Below are positions 1 to 13,059 of a stretch of DNA of 64,000 nt, in pieces. Position numbers and translations under genes: made by a program. Each line of letters begins with the position of its first letter. Position 1 is the first letter of the stretch. This DNA is from Cycas panzhihuaensis. Taxonomy: Eukaryota > Cycadophyta. Under the pieces are notes generated by a model, which saw only the letters and a program-made list of their open reading frames with translations, was not told the origin of the DNA and did not search any database. The DNA is taken from the NCBI GenBank assembly GCA_023213395.1, contig CM041465.1, positions 98,773,741 to 98,837,740 on the forward strand. Reading direction: 5' to 3'.

Positions 1-1993
1 CTCTAAGAAAAGCAAAGCATATAGAGTATATGAGTTATAAACTTGAAAAGTTCATACAACTCATGATATTATTTTTTAATAAGATGAAACTCATAATGTT
101 TACTTAAATGAAGTTGAAGATTGGGTTGAGAAACTGTCTAAATATAGTACTTCATGAAATATTGTTCAACCTAAACATAAGCTAATTGAATAGGCGATAA
201 AGCAAAATTAGAATATTTTTAGTTTCCAGAAGTTAAATATGTGAAGACACCAAAGACAAAACTAAAGTCAAAGCTAAAAAAATTATTTGATTTGACACCT
301 TCATCTTGAAAGAAAAAGCTTTTAAAATAGTACATAAAAACTATGGAGGATGCTAAAATATTATTACTTGATTGAAAAAAACTAAAATTAAATGAACAAA
401 ACAACCTTATGAACAGGAGAATATAGATCTTATGGAATGTGCATTAGATTCAAGTGAACCATCCATGATTGAAGAAGTAACTAAAGAGCAAAAGTGAAAT
501 GAAACTATAAAATATGAAATCTAAGATATCAGTAAGAACTATATATGGGATTAGATCGAATTGCCTACTAGTAAGTATACAATTAAATGTAAATAGATCT
601 ATATAAAAAAATTCAAATGAGATGGATCTGTAGATAAATATAAACTTTGACTTATAATGAAAGGATTCAAGTAATTAGAAAGGATCGACTACTAAGAAAC
701 ATTCACTCTTATTATAAAAATAAATACCATTTGAATCATTATGGTGAGAACTATATAACTCAATTGGTAACTATACCAGATGGATGTGAAAAGTGCATTT
801 TTTAGTGAAGATTTTAAAGAAGAAGTCTGCATGGAGTAACCACTTGGAATTATTGAAAAATATCAAGAACACTTGGTATACCAACTCAAAAAGGCCTTAT
901 ATGACTTGAAGTAGGCTCCTAGAGCCTAGTCCAAAAAGATTAATCAGTATTTTATAAAGAATAAATTTAAGAGATATCCAACTGACTCAAATTTATACAT
1001 CAAAGAAGAGAATATTAATATCATATTTGTGGTGTTGTACGATGATAATCTACTAAGCATAGGTAATGATATCAAAATAATATCAAACTTAAAAGCAAAT
1101 CTTAATCATTTCTTTAAAATAAGAGATCTTGGAACTTTATATTACTTCCTTAGTATGGAAGTATGGTAAAGGCCTAAATATATCTTCATCTTGTAGGTGT
1201 ACACCTAAAAAATTCTAAAGAAATTTAGAATAGATGATTACAAACTTATGCCTACCCCCATAGAGACATATTCTCTATTAACAACTAAAAATAATGGAGT
1301 TGATGTTAATTCAATATTGTATAAGTAACTGGTAGAAATTCTATTATACTTTATTATTGTAAGACTTGATATATCTTTTTCAATTAGAATATTATCCAAA
1401 TTTATGGAAGTGCTAAAATAATCTCTAAAAAGTTATAAAAAGAATCCTCAAATACTTAAAAGGGACAATTCAATATGGACTTAAATTTCATCATAATAAT
1501 AACATCAAATTAATAAGATTTATAAATTTTAATTAGGCTAGATGTATAAATAGTATAAGGTTAACTTTTGGATATTGTTTTAGTTTAGGATCAACTACTA
1601 TTATATGGAGTAATAAAAAGAAATCAATGTTATTTTAGCCTCAACTAAAGTATAATATAAGGTTGTAGTTGTAGCAACTATTAAATCTATTTGGTTATAA
1701 TAGATTATAAAGGATATGGAACTACCACAATTAGAACCAACTAACTTGTATTATGACAATTACAGTACCTTGAAAATTATAAAAAATTATGTGGACTATG
1801 CCCATACCAAATACATTGAGGTGAACAATTACTTTATTTAAGAATTTATTAAAAAATGTATGGTAGAAATAATATATAGACCAACAAAAGAATAATTGGC
1901 TAAAATTTTCACCAAGCCACTTATACATAAAAGATTTGAGAGTTTCTAGGATGGTTTAAGTGTCAGAAAAAATGAAATAAACATTAAGGTGAG
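1..1993 (+). pseudogene. Decayed Ty1/copia pol (integrase end, reverse transcriptase, RNase H)
   Basis: Piecewise translation of the plus strand gives a copia pol in the order integrase tail, reverse transcriptase, RNase H, although no long frame survives. The RT entry reads KCKWIY near 590-605. The core starts MDVKSAF at about 780, followed by a KALYDLK block near 890. The catalytic box appears as LYDDNLL with both aspartates kept at 1041-1046 (family norm YVDD). The RNase H end reads IFTKPL near 1905-1920, followed by a weak polypurine stretch. Stop codons and frameshifts occur every few dozen codons, so this is an old inactive copy. The 5' part lies outside the window. Confidence 0.8.
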
Positions 1994-2332
1994 TGTTGAT
2001 ATTAATTTTTATTCATGACTCATAACTTAGGTTATGAATCTCCCTTTTAACTATTATATTATATTATATCCTATGATTACTTAATTGATTTGTGAGTGAT
2101 GAGTTATTAGGAGTTATAACTCTCACATTACATGTTATCTAGTTAAGAATTAGATTCTTTCTAAAACTTGTATAGATTATATATATATATATATATATAT
2201 TGTATAGTTTAAAATTAATTAAAGATTTTAGTTTTGAGATTGTATCATTAATGTAAATATAATTTTTATATTTAATTGATAATGAATCCTATAAAATTAG
2301 GTCCCCATTCTTGTTAGAATTAATATTTAACA
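1994..2332 (+). repeat. Candidate 3' LTR of the first copia remnant
   Basis: Directly after the RNase H end and a purine-rich GGTGAG stretch the sequence begins TGTTGATATTAAT. About 339 bp later it ends ATTAATATTTAACA, nearly the reverse complement. TG...CA ends with matching terminal inverted repeats at the position expected for a 3' LTR support the call. The partner 5' LTR is outside the window, so the boundaries rest on these termini alone. A short TA tract lies inside at about 2177-2201. Confidence 0.5.
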
Positions 2333-2989
2333 ACTTACAAAAAATGAATATAAAAATGATCATTCTGATAACAAAACACCCAAAAGAGTAAGACAAGTAG
2401 GTAATCACTATGAATGGGAGTAAAAGAAGGGCAAGAAGTGTTTATAAAAGTACTAAAATTTTCCTCTTATAATTCATTGAACTTGGGTGGATGACCTTCT
2501 TTTAGCCATTAACCATGGTCAAAATCATTATAGGCTAAAAATACGTACACCCATTCATCAAAATAATAAACAAATATTAGTGCATGCTTATAAGAAGTCT
2601 AACACTAAACTAAAATAAACAAAAAAATAGGAAACATGTACATTAATGTGCTTATTGTCAAGATGATTATATACTTTTTGGATTGCAAGAAATATACACC
2701 AATAAGACATCATTTATATTCTCAATTTTTAATTATAAAGATGTACATGACTAATTAGTTATATTTGAAAACTAAGTATGTGCTCACATCCAAACCAATT
2801 TGATTCATAAGTCATATGGGTGATCTAAGATCTCCCTTTGTTTATATTCTCCTTAACTTTAATTTATCGTATGGTAAAGTATACCCAAGGTCTTTGGTTA
2901 AATGGGGTGGCAGTCATATCAATTTTAATCATTGTTTATATACCATTTGAATAGTATATAATATAAGTAGTTCATATTCTAGCTTTTCA
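2333..2989. other. AT-rich spacer without recognisable genes
   Basis: No coding similarity, RNA gene or repeat boundary could be recognised in this stretch on either strand. Confidence 0.5.
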
Positions 2990-4925
2990 TAAGTAGTGGT
3001 AATATTTTCATTTGGCATGGGTACCTTACCTTGCACTATCTACCATAATCTTTTCATCCTAATTAAATCAGTTATCTAGTACTTCTAAGTACCATAGTTT
3101 TGAATACGAACTAATTTATCTATCTAGGAATTGAATAAATTTTCATCCAACATGTTTATGTAAAAGTTTGAAAATACATTAAAAGTTTAAAAATACCTTA
3201 CAAAAGTAGTTGTTAAATAACCTTGGTATACCACACACTATTATTTTATTATTTTTTATGCTTTCTTAAAATCCTTAATCACTTTATAGTGTCAGGAAAA
3301 TAAAAAATCATCAAATCCATGTATATGACCTTTGTAAAATAAAAGAGAATTAAAGTTTACATAACATTATGCTTTTAGAAATTAAAAAGGGCCATTATAA
3401 AGGTTAAAAATAGAATTGGTACCCTTAATAGACAATGTGACCTTAGGGTTTCTAGAAAGGGGCCTATTCACCAGAACTCAAAGTTTATAAAATATAATTT
3501 AATGTGTTATAGCTTTAGCAAATAAAAAAATTACTTTTAAGTATCAAATGCTAAATATTCATTAGCTACATTACACATTTTGCAAAAAATTATGATTTTT
3601 GGTGATATAACCTAATTTCTTTGCCTTAAATTGATTTTATGATGGATGTGATTCAACTCTAAATTAGTCAATTTAGTTTCAAAGATCCTCTTATTATCCT
3701 TGGATTAACATTTAATGGTAAAATCATCTTAGCATATGACATTCATTGACCTTCAATATTTAAAAATTTCTCATCCATGTATGTTCTAAACTCCTATTGC
3801 AAAAGGGTTACTTGCTCTATCTCAATTGTCTATGTTTTAAACTCCCATTTGAATCCTCATCATTTGAGGGGCTACTCATTTTGTCTCATCTATTTGACAT
3901 CTCTTACAAATCTAAGTCAATGTTCAATGTTCAACATTATGACTTCGGATTTAGCAAAGAAGTGTTTATTCACATTGATCTTTAATATTTATACATTCAT
4001 ATTTAGCATTTGATGTTCTTTGTGAATTTTGTAATTTTGATGCCCTCATATTCAAGAGATATCCCACAATGAAATAGTGAGCACAAAGTTTATTATCTCT
4101 TCCTAAAATTTGAGTGATGTCCCATAGTGAAATAATGAGCATAAAGTTTATTATCTCTTCCTAAAATTCAAGTGATGTCCCATAGTGAAATAATGAGCAT
4201 GAAGTTTAATATCTCTTTAAAAGTTTAAGAGAGATGTGCAAAACCTACAAAGCTTTGAAAACCTCTCATAAGGCCTCCTTTATAATAGTCATAAACTTGC
4301 AAATAAACTTGCTTTAAGCTCACATTTATTGGAACCCTATCATAGGATCTTTGCTCATAAAGATTTATTTCTTCTATGCCTTATACAGCTCATTAAAAAT
4401 TTACTAACCACAAAGATAATATTAATTTTTATTTTTCTAATTTTTCTTTGTATCGTAAACTAACATTTTGTACCTATAGAGATTAGAATGTCAAAACCCA
4501 CTACACAATATTTTTACATTGTATCCTAGCCAAAGAATTTACTAAATTTACATTTATTTTTTTCACTTTTATCAATAACAAATAAATAAAATATCCTAGT
4601 TAAATTATGAAAATGCCATTGAAAAATCATTGTAGATATATCAACAACCTTTACAAATTTTCACATAAAAGACACTTAATTTTTTTTCACATTTTCATAG
4701 CATAGCTATATTTAAGAAACCACCTAAATTCACTTAATTTGAACTTTATTTATATCTCACAAATCACTCTTTAAAATTGGTTCCTTACAATTTGGATCTT
4801 ATATTAAATATAAATAATTTGACTGAGATCAAAATGAAAAAAAACACTAAAGATATTAAGTAGAATTAGTTTACCTTCATAAATTAATTTCATTCATTAA
4901 GAATGCTCAATGTTAAGTACAAGTC
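2990..4925 (-). repeat. 1.9-kb dispersed repeat, copy A (retroelement 5' region)
   Basis: This block aligns by eye, in the same orientation, with 19145-19868 continued at 25185-26340. Shared landmarks include the GGTAAGG/CCCAT block at the low-coordinate end, a CATCCAACATGTTT-type segment and the TTCATTAAGAAT segment near the high end. At the low-coordinate end, both copies translate on the minus strand into the first residues of a copia-like Gag (EKLEYE versus EKVEYE), which in copy B runs on into gag. The block therefore looks like the LTR/leader plus start of gag of one copia family on the minus strand. Copy A is directly fused to the reverse-transcriptase start of the copia remnant at 4926-6405. 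Confidence 0.6.
4055..4230. repeat. Three tandem ~60-bp units
   Basis: The phrase GATGTCCCATAGTGAAATAA with its following TTTATTATCTCTTCC recurs about every 60 bp, three times, with a few substitutions. A shorter, more diverged version is seen in the second copy of the surrounding repeat at about 25530-25660. Confidence 0.75.
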
Positions 4926-6405
4926 GATATACACATTTATATAAAATAGGTTTAGTAATAGTCCATAATTGAATCCCTTCTATCTAATTAAATCATTTCA
5001 TTACAAGTTTAGCTTTATATTTATCAAATTAGCTATCGAATATAAATTTGGTTTTGTAGACCCACTTGCATCTAATTATCTATTTGCCTAATGATAAATC
5101 AACCAAATTCTAAGTTTTATTTTGTTCAATAACTCTTGTTATTCTACATTTCTATATTTGGTAGCTCTCTTCAAAACTTAAAAGCTCTTTAATATTTAGC
5201 ATATTTACCATTAAATCAAAGTTGATTATATCAGGTCTCATCATTGAGTTGTGTTTTCCTTTAATCTCTAGTAAGTAAGCTTCAACTATAGTTTTCAAAT
5301 ATTATATAGGTAGTTTCTTGGTAGGTGAAGGGACCTCAGGTTATACTTTAGGTGATACTTAAATGTCTTGATACTCCTCCTTATCTTCCACCTCATCTTC
5401 TAGTCTTTTCTTAATTTTTGGCTCAACAAAATGTTGCTTTGAAGAACTAGAATCTAGTTGTTACCTAATTTACTTTTCTTTATCTTGATATATATTTACA
5501 ATATTTAGATAAGTATCCTTCTTGTCAAATTCTTCAAAGATAATATCTTGCGTTATATATTTCTTTTTGGTTACCAACTCATATACCAAATATTTTTTGC
5601 TTTCTTTGTTACACTTAGCAATAATATACTTAGAACTTTTATCATAAAAACTTAATAATCTTTCTTTGGAATGTGCATATATGTAGTATTCTAAAAGAAT
5701 ATAAAATAGTTCATCATAGGTTTTCTCCTTGATTAGGCTTCTTCTAGCATTATATTCTAGTCAACCTCTATTAAACTCCTATTATCCATGTATATGATTG
5801 TGTAAACAACTTCAGCTTGAAAAAACTCTGAGAGTTTCCTTACTTTCATCATTGACCCAACCTTTTAAACCAAATTCATCCCTTTAATGATTCTATTTTG
5901 TTGTGAGGTATATGTTATTGTTAACTATTTTTTAATTGTATGTTTCTTATAAAACTGGATAAAGGCATTAGAGATGTATTCTCTCCTATTAACTAATTTA
6001 AAGATTTTTAACCTTTGACCACTTTTGTTCTCTAGTTTCAACTTTAAATCTCTTAAGATATTCAAGCTCTAAGATTTTTCCTTTACAAAATAGACTCAAA
6101 TTTTCCTTAAAAAGTTATTAGTAAAAGTCAAGAAATATCTTGCACCTTTAAGTGAAGTGGTAGGGATTGGACCATAGATATTTGAGTGGACAACTCTTAG
6201 CTTTTTAGTTTCCCTCCAAGCTTTGCCTTTTTAGAGCTTTTCCCTATGTTGATTTCTTATCACAAAAGGTTCATAAATATTGTTCACTAGTTTTAGTTTT
6301 AGAAGACCATATATCATATTTAGTTTATGCATCAGATGAAGGTAAGGGTAATGTATATTTATTTTTTCATATCACAATTGAATTTTACATGATACATTAG
6401 CGGTT
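4926..6405 (-). pseudogene. Ty1/copia pol remnant: integrase and start of reverse transcriptase
   Basis: Read on the minus strand from 6405 downward, fragments follow copia integrase order. A motif LHLMHKL comes first, then KGKAWR, then KGARYFLTF, then PQQN at about 5890-5913. The integrase tail and a reverse-transcriptase entry (RCKWVYKTKF) follow near 5040-5080. The frame is broken by many stops. The reading stops soon after the RT entry, where the 1.9-kb repeat begins, so most of RT and RNase H is missing. Upstream it continues on the far side of the insertion at 17358: the pre-integrase domain there and the integrase here join once the insert and one duplicated pentamer are ignored. Confidence 0.8.
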
Positions 6406-6410
6406 AATAC
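6406..6410. repeat. Left target-site duplication of the non-autonomous LTR element
   Basis: AATAC here matches AATGC at 17358-17362 with one transition. Confidence 0.6.
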
Positions 6411-6793
6411 TATCAAAACATATAGATAATAGAATTGCTATGATACCATGTTAAAATATATAATAGTGGAATTGATTCATGATATATACATATAAGTAAA
6501 TAAACATATAAAGTAAACATTAAACATGTTAAGTATGCATCAAGTGTTCATCAAGCATGTATGAACATTCACAGGTAGAGTTTGGACTTCTCTTATGATC
6601 ATAATGATTACATTTCTAGATCTTTAATCTTTCTCAAGTTTTCAAGAAGTGTGTGTATATATTTATAATATGATGCACCTCATGAGTAACCTATGATATG
6701 ACGTAGGCTTTTACAATAACTGATATTGTAATTAAATGGATATGTGTGCATCTCACATATCTCAATGTATGCAAATAGTGGGTTGGTATATAC

Positions 6794-6824
<31 letters not shown>

Positions 6825-6845
6825 GATTATCTATATATTTTAACA
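6411..6845 (-). repeat. 3' LTR of the non-autonomous element
   Basis: 435 bp. It shares with 16844-17357 the block GATAATAGAATT, the block CATGTTAAAATATATAAT, the long AGTAAACAT...ATGAACATTCAC segment and the terminal TA-rich stretch. The inner edge TTTTAACA is followed by a reverse-complement polypurine tract. It is shorter than its partner because it lacks a ~60-bp block. Confidence 0.75.
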
Positions 6846-8507
6846 TTTCCCCTTAATGTTTAATGTCTTCATCCTTTGATCTTCAACCTATATACTAGAT
6901 TTTGTAACTTGTATTTTGTATCACCTACAACCTATAATTTATATCAATATATACGTAGTCATATGTGTACTAATAGTGACCATCTGTAAATAACTAACCT
7001 GTAATATAAACTATTATTAAGATTAATATATATGAAGTGTTTTCCTATATACCTTCATATCTTCACCTTTATGGTTATATTCAACAATATTCTCTCATTC
7101 ATGATCAACATTTTGGGCAATCATTCAATAATCAAGCAAGGTGAGTTCTGAGTCTATATAAAACAATAACCATCTATTGAAATACATGGATAACTAGACA
7201 TTATAATTGTTAATTCTTTAGGTAATTACTTTAGATACATGGTTTATCATCCTTCATATTACCTGTAAAATAGTAGCTTCTTTCTTCCTATCAACTAGAC
7301 CATATCAATAGCAGAATATTAACTGAATCTCATTTACGTCTAATATTAGGTATGTAACATGAGGCATTTCTTATCTCATTAACAAGTAGATTTTATTATC
7401 TTATCATCAATCAGATTGGGTACTTTTATTAGGTGGTGTCATTAATTAATAAATTAAATATGTGTATCTAAGGGAGAAAATACATGTCTAACATATTAAG
7501 AATATTACATATCATAAATTCATCAAATGAATTTCATTTCATAAAATTTTAATTGATCATGAGCCTCAAAAAATCATAAATAATCCCTAATTTGATCATA
7601 TTTAAACCAAATTTTTCTTTTTCTTTCACAAACTTTAAAAAATAATATCATCATCATAACTAGAGCTATTAAAAACATTAGAATTTACTAAAATATTTCT
7701 GAAAATGGTTATGAAATTCATCCTTTATAAAGTTTTAAGAACTTGTATTATATTTGTTCTTAATTTTTTCTATCATTTGTTGATTGAAGTATGTTATGTA
7801 ACCGTTCATTTTGACCATCCTGAAGTTCTCTTTCCAATGTAATTAACGATACCTGATTTTGATATACAAGTGATGAGATATACAAAAAAAATGTTCCAAT
7901 GTGTTATGAAAAAATGAGAAATCCTTTGAAAATTACTTTAGCCCATTTTGCCTCTTAGCCCCTTAGTCATATGAGTTTTTTATAGGACCACCTTCTAACG
8001 TATTAGGGGGCTACAATTGCAACTCAAAATTTTGTTAAAAATAGTTAAATCAATCATACACTTTGTAATTTTTTTTATATTGTTAAAAATTCATTTGTGT
8101 AAAAGATTATTTATGCAATTATAAATTTTGTGATTGACAATCTCCATGAGTGAAATTTCTTTAGACGAAAAAAATCAAGTTCTTTATAAAAGTTCAAAAT
8201 CTTTGTGGTTGATGTGTGAGTTATTTGTGACAACTTCAATGGATTCAAGCTTGATGATCTTCATAAGGGTGTTTTAACTGGGCATGATCTTTATATATGT
8301 TTAGGCTATGCATCTAAGGCATGCATTTTTAATAGGTGAGAGCAATTTACATGGTATTTCCACACATTCTTCCTTTGGTATTTAGGTAGTTTGGCTTAAG
8401 ATTACTTTGTAAGGCATGGTGTGGGGCAAGCATTTCATCCATAGGGTATATCCAGCATGGTGTCTAGCAGTTGAGTTCTGTATTTGATGGTTATAGGTGA
8501 TGGTTAT
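6846..8507. other. Interior of the non-autonomous element, left part
   Basis: AT-rich sequence without recognisable protein domains on either strand. It was contiguous with 15475 onward before the gypsy insertion. Confidence 0.5.
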
Positions 8508-9773
8508 TGATCCAGGAGGATGTACCATATGTTTACAGGATGCAGAAAATGCTAGGCATTGGCATAACTGAAAGAGATATGGCCAAATGATATCAAAATT
8601 ATATGAAATTTTGTGTAAAGGAAGAAGACACATCCTACTATATGTGTGAAAATGTTGGGGTTTAGAAAATATCATTTGATTAGAGTTCAAGCTTTGTTTT
8701 ACATAAAATTAAACCCACGGCTAACAGAAAAATAACAAATACATATTATAATTAAATGAATAAAAATGCAGTCCAATGACATCCAAATGAGCTTAAATTT
8801 TGAGGAAGTGGAGGGGACATGCATTCCTATACGTGTACTAAATTTTAGCTAAATTGAAGTCTGTTAAGGCTAGTTACAAGCCATAATTTCAAGCCTTATT
8901 TTGCATAAAATTAATCCCACAGCTAGCCAAAAAACAACAAATACATATTATTATTAGATGAATAACATTTTGGTCCAATGACATCCAAATGAGCTAAAAG
9001 TTTGAGAAAGTGGAGGGGACATGCGTTCCTATATGTTTACCAAATTTGAGCCAAATTGGAGTCCATTCAGATCTATTACAAGCTGAACGTTCAAGCCTTG
9101 TTTTGCATAAAATTAATCCCACAGCTAGCAGAAAAATAGCAAATACATATTATCATTAAATAAATAAAAATGCGGTCCAATGACATCCAAATGAGCTAAA
9201 ATTTTGAGAAAGAGGAGGGGACGTGTTCCTATACATGTACCAAATTTGAGCCAAATTGGAGTCTGGTAAGGTCAGTTACAAGCTGCAACTTTTAAGAATT
9301 GCATGAAGGCCACTTGGACAACATGCATTCTGGTGGTTAGTGGTTATACTTGCATGATTGCCACTTGTTAAACATGCAATTTTGGTTTCTTTCTATAAAT
9401 TTAGCCCTATTATAGGTTGAAGAGGTAGTTCTTGGAGGTGAAAGGCACTGGACTTGGGAAGCATCCTTGGAGAAGCATTTTGGAGGGTTGGAGTCCCCCT
9501 GATCGTATAATTATATCATTTATTCCTTGTAATTTAACCATTCTTTTGCTAGTTGATTTCTCCACCATTAAATAGAGATTTTCATAGTTTAATAAAAGTA
9601 CTACTCCTCATACTTTTGGAGTAATATCAAGAATAAATGATTTGGTGTAGAATTTCCTTTCGTGGGTTCATTTTTGTTTTGATGTTATTAGGATTTCTAC
9701 ACTAACTCCCAGGATCTCAAGGAGAAAAGGTTGATAATTGACTTCTTTACCAATTAGCTCTATTTTGGGATCA
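8508..9773 (+). repeat. 5' LTR of the gypsy element
   Basis: 1,266 bp. It contains three tandem units of about 202 bp starting near 8688, 8890 and 9092. Each opens with a CAAGC(C/T)TT(A/G)TTTT(A/G)CATAAAATTAA-type phrase. The right LTR has only two such units, which accounts for its being 206 bp shorter. Confidence 0.9.
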
Positions 9774-9778
9774 TATTT

Positions 9779-9791
9779 TGGTATCAGAGCA
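9779..9791 (+). other. Primer-binding site (tRNA-iMet type)
   Basis: TGGTATCAGAGCA matches the 3' end complement of plant initiator-methionine tRNA, the usual primer of many plant retrotransposons. It sits six bases after the LTR end. Confidence 0.85.
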
Positions 9792-9906
9792 TGTGATCTT
9801 TGTTGTAGGGACTTGAATGGTACAAACAAGGAAATGACACAAAGAGAAAGGTGAAGCTTTTCTTGTGTTGCAATCACCAAGAAGATAAAGAAAGAATCCA
9901 AGCACC

Positions 9907-10826
9907 ATGGTTGAAAAAGAAGATGGAGAAATTAGATTTGAAAAGCTTGAGAAGAACATAGAAGTCTTGATGCAAATGATGACCCAACTTCTACCTCTAG
10001 TCAAGGGAAAAGACAAAGAGAAAGAAGTTGAAGGAGGATCCACATATGACCACAACCATGAAGAGGAAGAGGAGGAGACCTTAAAGCACTCATTTGAAGA
10101 AAGTAAGGGTACTTCATCTCATCAACCCTTCAAGGTGGAGGCAAAGTTGGATATTCCAACTTATGATAGAGAGGTAAATGCTGAAAAGTTGGACTATTGG
10201 CTGGATCAACTTGAAACCTACTTCATAATTTATGCTTATAGTAATGCTCTAAAGCTTTCATTTGCTAGGCTCAAGTTGTGTAAACATGCATTGACATGGT
10301 GGAATGCATATTTGAAGACTCATGATGTATCTTCTTTTTCATGGATGGATTTTAAGAAAATAATAAAGAAGCAATACTACCCCATAGGTCATGAGGAAGA
10401 CCAATGGGTCACTTGGTAATATTTATGCCAAGGGAGAGGTGTATGTGTCCAAGACTATACTTCTTTATTGTTTAGGCATGGCATGCTACTTGGTATTAAT
10501 ATGGATGAACGTATCACTCTTATGAAATTCATTGGAGGATTACATGAATACATAAGGAAGAAACTAGGCTTTTTAAGGTTCAATCCATTGGAGAAGCAAG
10601 TAGAATGGCTATGGCAATAGAAAGTAAATGTAAGAAATCTACATTCATGTCTAAAGATTCTACTTTTACTTCTAATAAGTATGAAAATAATCCTAAATTG
10701 CACTCATCTAAAAGGCAAGAAGGAAAGAAGAAAAGAACTAATTTTGTTAAAAGTTCTAACTATTGTGAGCATTATGATATTAGTGGTCATATTATAGCAA
10801 AGTGTTGGAAGTTGCATCCAGAGTGA
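9907..10826 (+). pseudogene. Gypsy gag (broken)
   Basis: The first frame starts MVEKEDGEIRF and runs 170 codons. It has an acidic stretch at residues ~60-66, then the retrotransposon-Gag core (KLDYWLDQLETYF, ALTWWN). A stop ends it at 10417-10419. Gag-like sequence continues to about 10615, and after a frame change a zinc-knuckle-like segment reads NYCEHYDISGHIIAKCW at about 10760-10810. In that knuckle the second cysteine of the CCHC pattern is tyrosine, so zinc binding should be impaired. Gag would form the particle that packages the element RNA. Confidence 0.8.
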
Positions 10827-10847
10827 AAGCCAAAGCATATCAAGGAT

Positions 10848-11258
10848 ATGGAATTAAGAAAGAAGGAAAAAGGGAAAGCACTACTTTCTGAGGTGGAGAT
10901 TCAAAGTGAAGGAGAAGAAGAGAAGGTTACTCTACTTATAAATTATGAAGATGATGCTATAAGGGAGGAACTATTTCACTTGAAGCTTCAAGTAGGAAAT
11001 AATATTATTAGTACCATTATAGATCCGGAGAGCCAAAAGAATTTGATCTTAGAAAGTTTAGTAAAGAGCATTGGGTTGGTAACTACTCCTCACCCTCACC
11101 TATATCCTCTTGGTTGGATCCATAAAGATGTGGAAATGCAAATATCAAAGCAATGTACACTTAAATTTTCCATCACTAATGATTTTGTTGATGAAGTAAT
11201 ATGTGATGTGGTGCCATTAGATGTATGCCATGTTGTGCTTAGGAGTCCCTACTTGTAG
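10848..11258 (+). pseudogene. Gypsy aspartic protease region
   Basis: A 136-codon frame whose middle reads LKLQVGNN followed by STIIDPESQKNLI. This corresponds to the retroviral-type protease active site, normally D-S/T-G-S. Here the aspartate remains but the following residues are P-E-S, so proteolysis is unlikely. The later ILE...V(S/G)IGL and C-D-V-V-P blocks fit the family fold. It lies between the zinc knuckle and RT, in the same frame as most of pol. Confidence 0.65.
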
Positions 11259-11525
11259 GATCGAGATGCACTCTTCTATTGAAGGGAGAGAAAGTATCGG
11301 TTGATGAAGGATAACAAGGGCTTCATCATAAAGGCCATAAAGAAGCACTTGAATAAGATAGCATTAATTTCATCCACTCAAGCAAAAAGGATGATCAATG
11401 CATGTGGTAAATTCATCATCTTAATAGTAAGGAGAAAAGAAGAGCCAGGAGATAAAGAAGGTCCTTCTACTCACACTCTTCTTATATCACCTAAACAAAT
11501 GTAACAAATTGAGAAGTTAAAGACA

Positions 11526-13043
11526 ATGTATGATATTCTATTTCAACATGTTGATGGGCTACCACCAAAGAGAAAGATAAAGCATGAAATCACTCTTGTA
11601 GGAGATGCACCATTGCCTAATGTTGCTTTGTATAGGCACTTCATTGTAGAGAATAATGAGATAAAGAGGCAAATTAAGGAGTTGCTTGATCAAGGGGTCA
11701 TAAGACCTTCATGTTCACATTGTGGGTCACCAATTGTCTCGGTGCCTAAGAAGGATGGAGAATGGAGAATATGTATAGACTTTCATGCTTTGAATAAAAT
11801 TACAATTAAAAATCGCTACCCTTTGTCTCACATAGATGATTTGCTTGATCAAATTCAACATGCTTATTATTTTACTAAGTTGGATTTAAAAAGTGGTTAT
11901 CACCAAGTTAGAGTCAAGGAGGAGGACACATGGAAGACAGCCCTCAAAACAAAGCAAGGACTCTTTGAATGGATGGTTATGCCTTTCAGATTGTGTAATG
12001 CTCCTGCAACATTTATGAGGCTAATGAATAAAATGTTAAGGCCTTACTTGGATAATTTTATTGTTGTCTATCTTGATGACATTTTGATTTTTAGCAACAC
12101 ATGAGAGGAACATTTGCAGCATATAGAAGAAGTTTTAAAGAATATGGCTAAGCATCATTTGAAGCTTAATGTGAAGAAGTGTGAATTTGGCAAGGAGAAC
12201 TTGATCTTCTTAGGCTTTGTGGTTGGAGGAGGAAAGTTGAGCATCGATCCACTCAAGATTCAAGCCATCCTCAAATGGCCTAAGCCAACAAACATCACAG
12301 AGATGAGAAGTTTTTTTGGAACTTGTCAATACTTGAGAAAGTTTATTCTTCATCTCTCATAAGTTGCAGCACCTCTACATGGACTGATAAAATCTAGTAA
12401 AAAGTTTACTTGGGGTTCCAAGGAAGAAGAACCTTTTCTTCTTTTAAAGAAGAAAATTTGTGAAGCACCAGTTTTGGCAATGCCAAATTTTCAAAGGCCT
12501 TTTGAAGTAGAAGCTGATGCAAGTGGAAATGCGATGGGAGCTATCCTTATTCAAGATAGAAAGCTTATTGCTTACCATTCGAAAGTCTTCACCCCTCATG
12601 TGGAAAACTACCCAACATATGATCAAAAAATGTTCGCACTTCATCAAGTATGCAAGCATTAGAGGTCCTACTTACTTGGAAAAGAGGTTGTAGTTCATAC
12701 CGATCATAAGCCTCTTTAATTTTTATAAACCCAAAGTAAATTATAGCAAGCAAGACACATGAAGTGGATGAGTTATTTACAACAATTCAATATTGTAATT
12801 AAGTACAAAAAGGGATCTACTGACAAAATTGCTGATATGTTATCTAGACCACCTTGTTCCACTTCTTCTTCTACTTTTGTTTGTAGTTCTCTTATGAGTT
12901 TGCAGGTGGAGCCAATGCATCATAAAGAGTACAAAGACTTGTACCATGAAGATGAAGCTTTGAAGGAAGAATTAAAGAACCTAGCAAAAGGAAAACCTTC
13001 CCCACTTGCTTGGAAGGATGGTCTACTTTTTAAAGCAGAGTAG
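11526..13043 (+). pseudogene. Gypsy reverse transcriptase and RNase H (broken)
   Basis: RT spans about 11570-12360. It shows SPIVSVPKKDGEWRIC, the first catalytic aspartate in TKLDLKSGYHQ, a VMPFRLCNAPATF block (normally FGLCNAP), and the catalytic YLDD at 12069-12080. A TGA interrupts just after ILIFSNT, and the thumb continues at 12114. RNase H follows with FEVEADASGNAMGAIL (first aspartate kept) near 12500, a YHSKVF block, HTDHKPL near 12695 and a KYKKGSTDKIADMLSR tail near 12800-12850. At least four in-frame stops occur between these blocks, with little frame shifting. Confidence 0.88.
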
Positions 13044-13059
13044 CTCTATGTTCCATCAA

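Noticed and set aside
8382-8690. Minus-strand 102-codon frame
   Set aside because: Crosses the gypsy LTR boundary, so it cannot be a conserved gene.
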